From contig JABMQM010000489.1 of the NCBI GenBank assembly GCA_013203195.1, positions 1 to 12,433 on the forward strand: DNA of 12,433 nt. Reading direction: 5' to 3'. Position 1 is the first letter of the stretch; each line of letters starts with the position of its first letter. Source of the DNA: Desulfobacteraceae bacterium (GTDB lineage: Bacteria; Desulfobacterota; Desulfobacteria; Desulfobacterales; UBA11574). This document shows positions 6,308 to 12,433 of the stretch, one piece after another. The translations under genes were made by a program, and so were the position numbers. The notes under the pieces are model-generated. The model saw nothing but the letters and a program-made list of their open reading frames with translations. It made no database searches and was not told the DNA's origin.

Positions 6308-7171
6308 ATGGTGTTTTCGGTTGATAATGATCAAAAAAAGATAATCGCAACTATCCAAAACGGTAGCTGGACAGAAAAATACGAGTGCATAATTACTGCT
6401 TGCGAAAATCCTGTTTGTACTTGTGGGAATGTTTATTTGGAGCTCATCCCAATGCAGCTTGATGACGCCAACAAAGAACATTCGCATCATCGAAAAGTTG
6501 AGATTGATATTGATGAGAAAGCATTGGGATATAAAAATACAAAAAAGATCCCAAAAGAAGACTTAGAATTTTCCAAATTATTTCTTGATAAATTGAACGA
6601 GAATGATTTTCAATTTTTGTATAAAAGTCATTTTGAACAAAAAAATGAAATTAGCGAAAAAACCTCCCCTGATGCTATAGATGGCTATTTTGATTACCAT
6701 GAAGTCGAATATAATGGGTTAATGTCTGGCTATAATGATATCTTGCCATATGGTGACCAATTTCTCGTCACAATAAAAGGGGAGCAATGCATTATTTTCG
6801 ACCAATATTGTCTCTTGCCAAAATGCCCATGCTCGGACACCAATTTGGATATAATTTTAATCGACAAACTTGGAAAAAAAGGTAAAGAATTATGTTTAGT
6901 TGCACTCGATTACAGAAAAAAGCGGTGGAAGCTGATTGATGAATCTTCATTTTCCATATCCTTGGAAACAGTAAGAACAGCCATAGAGGAACAGCTCCCG
7001 GACATTTATATACAAATGCACAAGAGGCACAAAAAACTCAAAGCTATTTACGCCCACTGCAAAAAAAAGCATTATGCACCCAAACAGGAACTTCAGTTTC
7101 CAAAAGCCGGCAGAAACGATCCTTGCCCATGTGGGAGCGGAAAAAAATATAAGAAATGTTGCTTAAGGTAA
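6308..7171 (+). CDS. SEC-C motif protein with two extra cysteine clusters
   Basis: A 287-residue, AT-rich gene. The last 20 residues, GRNDPCPCGSGKKYKKCC, are a textbook SEC-C zinc-binding motif (C273, C275, C284, C285), as found at the end of SecA and in many small proteins of unknown function. Two further clusters of the form C-x4-C-x-C occur at residues 32-39 (CENPVCTC) and 168-175 (CLLPKCPC). Each is followed by a short beta-like hydrophobic stretch, suggesting a duplicated metal-binding unit. No enzyme motif, signal peptide or membrane segment is visible. The start is supported by GAGG (6297-6300) seven bases before the ATG. It lies 176 bases after gene B, with two hairpins between them, so co-transcription is uncertain. 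SEC-C proteins are often found among defence genes, but no function can be assigned. Confidence 0.85.
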   Translation: MVFSVDNDQKKIIATIQNGSWTEKYECIITACENPVCTCGNVYLELIPMQLDDANKEHSHHRKVEIDIDEKALGYKNTKKIPKEDLEFSKLFLDKLNENDFQFLYKSHFEQKNEISEKTSPDAIDGYFDYHEVEYNGLMSGYNDILPYGDQFLVTIKGEQCIIFDQYCLLPKCPCSDTNLDIILIDKLGKKGKELCLVALDYRKKRWKLIDESSFSISLETVRTAIEEQLPDIYIQMHKRHKKLKAIYAHCKKKHYAPKQELQFPKAGRNDPCPCGSGKKYKKCCLR

Positions 7172-7238
7172 TTAACTGTGTCCCTTTTCGCAACTCTTAG
7201 CGCCAGTGCTTATTAATTATCCTGACAACGAATATCGA

Positions 7239-7804
7239 AGGCTGAAAATTTAAGGTTACCGTAAGCTTGAGTGAAAATTTAACATGAGATACTGCCGACA
7301 AATTCTGGGATTGTGAAATCCCCCAAAGTTCCGATCGGGAAACATGGTCTTTTGCAGGCTATCTATTAAGATAGGGAATATGGAACAAATCGAAATCAAA
7401 TTTACTGAACAAGAAAAAGAACTGATTATTGATCATACTTTTGCCGGTCCGGATCTGACAAACAAACTCAAGATAGCTGAGATTAAAGGAAAGCATCTCA
7501 TTGCTAAATATCCAACATATGATCTTGATGAGCTGATTGGTTTTATTGCCGCCGAGGCTAATCATACTGAGGATAAAAAATTAGAGAAGAAGCTGGACAA
7601 ACTTTTTGAGCGGTTGAGTCGCATTCTTGAAAGCGGATATAGTGAATAAAACAGGGGCCTTCAGATAATCAGCGCATGCACAGCCGACCGCTTACATAGC
7701 TGGTTACTCTTCAACAGATTTTCCGCATGGCGGAACTTGAGGGGGAATTGGGCGAGGGATAACCGGACTTTGAGGATGAAAATTAAAAATTTGCTGTAAG
7801 CTTG
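7239..7804. repeat. short direct repeats flanking the small-protein gene
   Basis: A TGAAAATT ... GTAAGCTTG pattern occurs at 7243-7269 (10-base gap) and at 7777-7804 (11-base gap), each preceded by AGG. The 17 shared bases lie about 534 bases apart, on either side of the 7380-7649 gene. They may be remnants of a duplication or insertion, or chance in AT-rich DNA. Confidence 0.3.
7380..7649 (+). CDS. small charged protein of unknown function
   Basis: An 89-residue protein beginning MEQIEIKFTEQEKELIIDHTF. It is largely helical and very rich in Lys and Glu, ending in two amphipathic helices (ANHTEDKKLEKKLDKLFERLSRILE) that could form a short coiled coil. No cysteines, signal peptide or membrane segment are seen. 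The frame is open to an upstream ATG at 7344, which would add 12 residues. I prefer 7380 because the added stretch (MVFCRLSIKIGN) is unlike the acidic rest; both starts have only GGGA three bases or so upstream. I have the impression that similar small proteins are widespread and occur next to pRiA4b ORF-3-like proteins, but none is visible here. Function unknown. Confidence 0.7.
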   Translation: MEQIEIKFTEQEKELIIDHTFAGPDLTNKLKIAEIKGKHLIAKYPTYDLDELIGFIAAEANHTEDKKLEKKLDKLFERLSRILESGYSE

Positions 7805-7998
7805 GCCGGTGATACGATTAACATAAAGCAAGTTATCTGTATTTGGCGCACACCTGACGCGCGAAATTCTGTCACCTTCTTGATTTGGGGGTTTCTAAGG
7901 GGTCTATAATGGATCTGTCTAATAACTGTTAGGCCGAAGCAGAATTCTCTTTACTAATGCCGCCCGGCAGCGGTAGCAGGTACCAACTGTGAGTAGCA
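7650..7998. other. gap before the DUF2971 gene
   Basis: About 350 bases with no credible gene. It includes a small TTCCGC/GCGGAA hairpin (7721-7735), the second copy of the direct repeat at 7773-7804, and a probable promoter (7880-7910). Confidence 0.5.
7880..7910 (+). promoter_or_regulatory. possible promoter of the DUF2971 gene
   Basis: A perfect TATAAT (7905-7910) is preceded by TTGATT (7880-7885), but the 19-base spacing is longer than ideal. It would give a leader of about 80 bases. Confidence 0.35.
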
Positions 7999-8715
7999 AT
8001 GCCATACGTCTGTCACCAACAGTTTAAACCGCTCGACCTCCAACAACCGCTATGGCGGTATATGGATTTTACAAAGTTCGTCGCCATGTTGGTGACCAAG
8101 AGCCTATACTTAACGCGGGTCGATAAACTCCGTGAACTGGGCGACAGTTTCGAAGGCTCGTTCCCCAATCCGCCAAAAAAAAGAGCTCTTGTTAGCTTTT
8201 TAGATAAAAACGACAGGGAGCGGTACTATGCAGAGAAAATCAAAGCTGAGAGCAGATTCTATTACGTTAACTGCTGGCACGGCAACGACAGTGAGTCTGA
8301 CGCGATGTGGAAGATCTACGTCAAAGGTAACCAAGGCATCGCGGTTCGCAGCACATTCCAGAAGCTAAGGGACTCCCTGCAAAAGGCACCGCAAACAATT
8401 TGGATTGGCAAGGTCAATTATCTTGACGATTTCACTTGGTCGATCGTACCCACAGATCCGACTATTCATGCGTGTATGGCGAAAAGAAAGTGCTTTAGGC
8501 ACGAAGAGGAAATCAGGTTAATTTGGCTTGATGAGAACAAAAAACGAACTGGCCACACTGGTCAAGATGGCAAGGAAATTCAGTGTTTTCTGCCAAAACT
8601 GATTGATAAAGTCTATCTTGCACCACCCAATAGCCCGTGGTTCAAGCGGGTTGTGGAAAACGTTTTACGAAGGTATCGAATCAACGCGGAAGTGGTGCAA
8701 TCTGACATCGGTTAA
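7999..8715 (+). CDS. DUF2971 domain protein
   Basis: A 238-residue protein matching DUF2971 over most of its length. LWRYMDFTKFVAMLVTKSLYLTRVDKL (18-44) is the family's opening segment, with DSFEG (49-53) next. Then come NCWHGNDSESDAMWKIY (91-107), GIAVRSTFQKL (113-123) and RHEEEIRLIW (167-176). The family has no established activity; it is common on plasmids, in genomic islands and near abortive-infection genes. The conserved polar residues (H94, E99-S-D, R167-H-E-E-E) suggest an enzymatic pocket, but that is inference. No clear ribosome site precedes the ATG. The CACC-rich C-terminal coding region produces a misleading overlapping frame at 8603-8893. Not obviously joined to a neighbour: 350 bases upstream are empty and the next gene is convergent. 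Confidence 0.85.
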   Translation: MPYVCHQQFKPLDLQQPLWRYMDFTKFVAMLVTKSLYLTRVDKLRELGDSFEGSFPNPPKKRALVSFLDKNDRERYYAEKIKAESRFYYVNCWHGNDSESDAMWKIYVKGNQGIAVRSTFQKLRDSLQKAPQTIWIGKVNYLDDFTWSIVPTDPTIHACMAKRKCFRHEEEIRLIWLDENKKRTGHTGQDGKEIQCFLPKLIDKVYLAPPNSPWFKRVVENVLRRYRINAEVVQSDIG

Positions 8716-8858
8716 GAACCATTATCTTGAAACACGTTGTAAATACGGGGGAAGCGAAGTGTCTGAACTCACGGGCATTTTGCATGTAAAGAAACACTCG
8801 CAGTGTGTCAGCTTCAAACTTCACAATCATCTTGGCTTAGCAACAGCTCTGAGAGAGA

Positions 8859-8886
8859 CGTGGGTTACGCTGCCGCTTCACCCACG
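8859..8886. repeat. REP-like hairpin (CGTGGGT/ACCCACG)
   Basis: Seven perfect base pairs around a 14-base loop that reads TACGCTGCCGCTTC. The composition resembles the widespread 'GTGGGTTACGC...ACCCAC' intergenic palindromes linked to REP/RAYT elements; the assignment is from memory. Confidence 0.5.
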
Positions 8887-9028
8887 CCCTTAAAGCTGAT
8901 AGTTCGCATTTTGATATCTGCAATATAGGTCAGGTGCTGTGAAATCCTTTAACCCATGCGATACCAATGTGTACCTCAATCGACTATACCGACAACAGCA
9001 GACCTGGCCGGAGGGAGGAAAAAAATAG

Positions 9029-9044
9029 ACAGGATTACAGGATT
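9029..9044. repeat. ACAGGATT tandem, member of a common intergenic repeat family
   Basis: Two perfect copies of ACAGGATT follow AAAAATAG and precede GATTTGATGAATC. The wording matches the 'ATAGACAGGATTACAGGATT' intergenic repeats seen in many Deltaproteobacteria and some other phyla. Confidence 0.55.
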
Positions 9045-9131
9045 GATTTGATGAATCTGTAAGGGTTTTCATCCATATAATCGGCGTTCTGCGCAGGTTT
9101 CGGCATGCGGCGAATGTGTGTAAGGTAAGAT

Positions 9132-12100
9132 CTATCCTGACCCGGGCATGGTCAGCATGTCGATGAGTTCGTCTCTTGAAAAGGTTTTAAGCAGATGCGG
9201 GTTATCTTCCTGTAGGATGGTGTCCATGAGGTTGCGCTTCTTGTCAATGATGGCGGCAATCTTTTCTTCCAGAGTCCCTTCCGTAACCAGCTTAAAAATC
9301 TGAACACCGCGTGTTTGGCCGATTCTGTGGACCCTGTCGCTGGCCTGGTCTTCCCTGGCGGCGTTCCACCAGCGATCATAATGAATAACCACCGAGGCGG
9401 CAACCAGATCAATACCAGTTCCCCCGGCCTTGAGACTGCCTACAAACATGCGACAATCCGGGTCGTCGTTAAAGCGGGAGATAATCTGCCCACGGTTTCG
9501 GCTGGCACCGGTGAGACTTACAAACGGCACATTCTGCGACTGAAGATGGTTTTTTATGATCTCTATCATTCCCAGATACTGACTGAAGACCACTACTTTC
9601 TGGCCGCTATCCAAACTTTCAGCCAAAAGTTCGGTAAACAGCTCCCATTTGCCGGACTGGTACCGCCTGTAGTCGCTTACGTTTTTTTCAACCAGGGCCG
9701 GATGGTTGCATATCTGCTTTAGCAGGTTGAGCAACGCAAAGATGTGCATATACGGCAGCGGTTCCTCTTTATTTTCGAGGACATCCAGCAAACCGACCGC
9801 CCTTGAGTCGATGGCGTCCCGGTATAGCTTTACCTGATCTTGGCTCAGTATGCAGGTTCGGATGTCTTCGATTTTGTCCGGCAATTCCGTTAAAACGGTT
9901 TTTTTGAGCCGTCGCAAGGTAAACGGTGATATCAGGCGGCTGAGTTCCTTACGCCTGGATGTATTAAGATTTTCTTCAATCGGTTGAATATAGCGGTCAG
10001 AAAATTTTTTGAAAGTTCCAAGGTAACCCGGAACGGTCAGATCCATAAGGGCCTTTAGTTCACTGAGGGTATTTTCAATAGGTGTTCCGGTGAGACCGAG
10101 CTTTATTTGCGACCGGACGGCTTCCGCCGCCTTATAGGACTGGGTATCCGGATTTTTAATGTGCTGGATTTCGTCAAAGACCGCGATGATGAAGGAGACA
10201 CCTTTGAATTTATCCACATCCCTTCGTAAAACTCCGTAGGAGGTCAAGACAACATTACCTTCATCAAGAGATGTCTTAAAATCGCGTTGATCGCCGTGAT
10301 AGATTGCCGTCTTTAACCCGGGCGCGTGTTCATGAATTTTTCTGTGCCAATGACTGATTACCGTAGTGGGGCAGACTACCAGAAAAGGTTGGGTTGCTTT
10401 TCCCTGATCCATAAGGCACAGCATCAAGGCCATAATCTGATGGGTTTTGCCGAGTCCCATATCATCACAAAGCAACCCGCCGAATCCGTTTTCAAATAAA
10501 AACCACAGCCACTCGACACCTATTGTTTGATATGCTCTCAGCGGTGAGGTCATCCCTTTGACTTGCGGAAGCGGAGTTGAGGGCTTGAGTTCAAGCATTT
10601 TTTTTAGGACATCGACACGATCTTTATCGCCGGTGAGTGAAAGTGACTTTTCGCCGGATGCAAAAATCCGAAAAATATCCGACCGCCTGAGCTTAATTTG
10701 CTCAGACGTATCTGCATAGCGATCAATGGATACAGTATCGAATAGTCCTCCCAACGAATCAAGATCCGGGGACTGGCAATCCACCCACCCGTTGTCTGTG
10801 CCAATGAACCGCTCCCCTTTTTGTCTTGCACGCAGTATTTCAACAAGTGAAACCGATTGATTTCCGGTCCCATAGTTGACCGACAGCCAGCACCACTCCC
10901 TGTCAATAGCCTCCGGCGAGATTTCTATCTTCTCAAACCGATTAAATATCTTTAAACGTTGAATTTTTTCATCGACCCGATAAAGGTCTTTTTTCAGGTC
11001 TTTTTTAAACTCTTCAAGAAAACTCGGAACCTGGCTTTTTTTAATGACTGTTTTGATTGGTTCTCTAAATTTTTCAGGCGGTGTTTTCGGATATTGGTCT
11101 TCGGCAAGAATGCCAAGCTCCTTGATATAGATCAGATCCCCGTATTGATAGCGCGTCAGGTCTTCGCGGTCAAAAAAATTAAACTCGCCGTTTTTCTGGA
11201 TAAGCCGGAGCAGAGGTCGGATCTCAACACCTAGAGCGTCATTGAGCTTCACGTCGAAAATTGTATCGAGTGGAATCGGATGAATCGTCAAACCATGGTG
11301 ATTGGTCAGTATCTTCTCAAAGCCGTACAGTACACGTTTTACTTTTTCCCGCGGGACTTCCATTGAAAAAACATTTTGGCTGTCCGGGTTCTTGCAGGCA
11401 ACGACAAAAGCGCCGCTTTTTTCCTCAATGGACGCGTGAAAGGTGCACCCGTCAGATGCGTATTCCCGGTAGCAGTGATAAGCAAATCTGTACCAAAAAT
11501 TTTCTTCCAGAGCCTGTCGCCGTGTTTTCATTCCCAGGTTAACTAATTTCCTCTCATTTTCAGTAATGGTCAGCAAAGAGAGTCTTTGAATAACCATAGC
11601 TCGGGTTGGCACATCTCTATCTTCCGGTGCAACTGTGCACCTTTCCAAAAACCGGGAGCTGTCAGGGATTTGCGAAAAATATTTGAGAATCCGTTCGCCG
11701 TGACTGTTGAGTACTTCTATTGCCTTTTTTTTCTGATACCGGGAGGCTGTTAAACGGATCGTTTCCAATGTCTCACGGCATCCATCCCCCATAATACCGG
11801 CAAGACGATACCATATGCTGGATTTAAAATCCTCCATCAGCGAGGTACCCTCCAGCTTTTCCTGCAAAGCCAGGGCCACCTGCGACAGTTCTTTAAGATG
11901 GGAGCATGTTTTCGATTTAGCGGTGCTGCAGTTGCAAGATCGATGATCCAGTTGGCCGTTGGGGGCATCGACTCTCATGGCAATACCGGGTCGCTTGTCT
12001 GCCGGATCCGGCATAAGCGCTAAGGCATTGCGGTGAAACTCCAAGCGATTGAGATCCAATATTGATACCGAATGTTTTTTGCCCGGTGTTTTTTTTGAAT

Positions 12101-12152
12101 AGATGCGCTTCTTGTCAATTTTTTTTGTTTTTCGTTTTTGTTTATTGGACAT
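9132..12152 (-). CDS. SNF2-family DNA-dependent ATPase with SWIM-type zinc motif
   Basis: A complete 1006-residue SWI2/SNF2 protein. After a very basic N-terminus (KQKRKTKKIDKKR) there is a SWIM-like zinc motif C73-x-C75-x7-C83-x-H85. Residues 100-520 are a poorly conserved middle region. The ATPase core runs from about 535 to 975. Motif I is DDMGLGKT (563-570), motif II is DEIQ (660-663) and motif III is LTGTP (687-691). The C-terminal lobe carries KAGGTGIDL (908-916) and QASDRVHRIGQ (935-945) with the arginine fingers. Such proteins translocate on double-stranded DNA and remodel protein-DNA complexes; bacterial SWIM-SNF2 proteins resemble RapA/HepA-like and Snf2-type factors of unclear substrate. 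All key residues are present. It begins 13 bases after the azlD stop without a clear ribosome site, so it is probably translated from an azlD-led transcript. Confidence 0.95.
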   Translation of the reverse strand: MSNKQKRKTKKIDKKRIYSKKTPGKKHSVSILDLNRLEFHRNALALMPDPADKRPGIAMRVDAPNGQLDHRSCNCSTAKSKTCSHLKELSQVALALQEKLEGTSLMEDFKSSIWYRLAGIMGDGCRETLETIRLTASRYQKKKAIEVLNSHGERILKYFSQIPDSSRFLERCTVAPEDRDVPTRAMVIQRLSLLTITENERKLVNLGMKTRRQALEENFWYRFAYHCYREYASDGCTFHASIEEKSGAFVVACKNPDSQNVFSMEVPREKVKRVLYGFEKILTNHHGLTIHPIPLDTIFDVKLNDALGVEIRPLLRLIQKNGEFNFFDREDLTRYQYGDLIYIKELGILAEDQYPKTPPEKFREPIKTVIKKSQVPSFLEEFKKDLKKDLYRVDEKIQRLKIFNRFEKIEISPEAIDREWCWLSVNYGTGNQSVSLVEILRARQKGERFIGTDNGWVDCQSPDLDSLGGLFDTVSIDRYADTSEQIKLRRSDIFRIFASGEKSLSLTGDKDRVDVLKKMLELKPSTPLPQVKGMTSPLRAYQTIGVEWLWFLFENGFGGLLCDDMGLGKTHQIMALMLCLMDQGKATQPFLVVCPTTVISHWHRKIHEHAPGLKTAIYHGDQRDFKTSLDEGNVVLTSYGVLRRDVDKFKGVSFIIAVFDEIQHIKNPDTQSYKAAEAVRSQIKLGLTGTPIENTLSELKALMDLTVPGYLGTFKKFSDRYIQPIEENLNTSRRKELSRLISPFTLRRLKKTVLTELPDKIEDIRTCILSQDQVKLYRDAIDSRAVGLLDVLENKEEPLPYMHIFALLNLLKQICNHPALVEKNVSDYRRYQSGKWELFTELLAESLDSGQKVVVFSQYLGMIEIIKNHLQSQNVPFVSLTGASRNRGQIISRFNDDPDCRMFVGSLKAGGTGIDLVAASVVIHYDRWWNAAREDQASDRVHRIGQTRGVQIFKLVTEGTLEEKIAAIIDKKRNLMDTILQEDNPHLLKTFSRDELIDMLTMPGSG

Positions 12153-12165
12153 AGGATTTAGGGTT

Positions 12166-12433
12166 TTACATCAACTTGCCTGTCAGCCAAAACAACGCCA
12201 TTCCTACAACAACAGTACCGCCCAGGGATTTTGTCCTCAGAGCAAAAATAAAGGTGGGTACGGCTACCAAAAGTTCCGGTTGCCAGAGTGCCATGTGCCT
12301 GGGATCACCCGTTGTAACCAGTTCCGGCAAAAGGAGTGCGCTGAGGATAGCCGCCGGGATTAGATCAAGCCATTCGACAAACCACGTTGGGAGTTCACGT
12401 CTGGACAGAAAAAAAAGCGGCACCCAGCGAGGC
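12166..12433 (-). CDS. azlD: AzlD-like branched-chain amino acid export subunit, partial
   Basis: The window shows the C-terminal 88 or so residues; the frame is open to the right edge (reading ...PRWVPLFFLSRRELPTWFVEWLDLIPAAIL...), so the start lies outside. The PRxxPL...LP.W...WL..IP.A.L pattern and three hydrophobic helices are typical of AzlD, the small membrane partner of AzlC in the AzlCD branched-chain amino acid exporter. AzlD is about 100-110 residues, so only 15-20 residues are missing. azlC would be expected just upstream of it, off the window. The link to a downstream SNF2 ATPase is unusual and probably only positional. Confidence 0.82.
   Translation of the reverse strand, partial: PRWVPLFFLSRRELPTWFVEWLDLIPAAILSALLLPELVTTGDPRHMALWQPELLVAVPTFIFALRTKSLGGTVVVGMALFWLTGKLM

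Larger units (their letters stand above)
8716..9131. other. repeat-bearing gap between convergent genes
   Basis: About 415 bases separating the plus-strand cargo from the minus-strand SNF2 gene. No coding region is credible. It contains a CGTGGGT hairpin (8859-8886) and an ACAGGATT tandem (9029-9044). No intrinsic terminator with a T run was found for either gene. Confidence 0.55.

Noticed and set aside
8603..8893. Plus-strand 96-codon reading after DUF2971
   Set aside because: It starts inside the DUF2971 gene in another frame and its end falls in the REP-like hairpin; composition does not look coding.
9315..9722. Plus-strand reading opposite the SNF2 motor
   Set aside because: It is antisense to the conserved helicase motifs and has no features of its own.

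Overview
The window looks like an accessory, defence-flavoured stretch of a bacterial chromosome, probably from a sulphate-reducing or syntrophic member of the Desulfobacterota (former Deltaproteobacteria). This is an inference from codon style, strong sigma-70-like promoters, moderate GC and intergenic repeat families (TTGAACC runs, ACAGGATT runs) that I associate with that group. No marker gene fixes the taxonomy.

Layout. Positions 1-240 carry no gene but contain a compact set of nested hairpins (about 49-198) that could be a structured RNA, possibly an IscB omega-RNA/HEARO-like element whose protein gene is missing. A good promoter (596-623) then leads into what may be the first codons of a diacylglycerol kinase gene (660-704). 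That reading is broken by a convergent gene, 690-2111 on the minus strand, for an AlbA_2/Schlafen-type ATP-binding regulator. About 720 bases without a recognised gene follow, then a short orphan DUF433 antitoxin-like gene (2834-3031).

The core is a two-gene operon (3344-6131) with its own promoter. Gene A is a McrB-like AAA+ ATPase split near its N-terminus by an apparent one-base loss in a G run. Gene B is a McrC/DUF2357-like protein ending in a PD-(D/E)XK nuclease fold. Together they read as a divergent McrBC-type (type IV-like) restriction system. A 24-bp palindrome forms the end of gene B. Downstream lie a SEC-C protein with two additional C-x4-C-x-C clusters (6308-7171), a small charged protein (7380-7649) and a DUF2971 protein (7999-8715). 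All are on the plus strand, separated by gaps of 170-350 bases, so they look like independently acquired cargo rather than one operon.

The right part is on the minus strand: a complete 1006-residue SWIM/SNF2-family ATPase (9132-12152), 13 bases downstream of the end of an azlD-like gene that runs off the window (12166-12433). The plus-strand cargo therefore converges on the SNF2 gene across a repeat-rich gap (8716-9131).

The strongest candidate for something new is the gene A/gene B pair: the AAA+ and nuclease signatures are clear, but I do not recognise gene A's N-terminal region as a known McrB specificity domain. The hairpin cluster at the left edge is the second candidate. GC and similarity statements are by eye; nothing was computed or searched.
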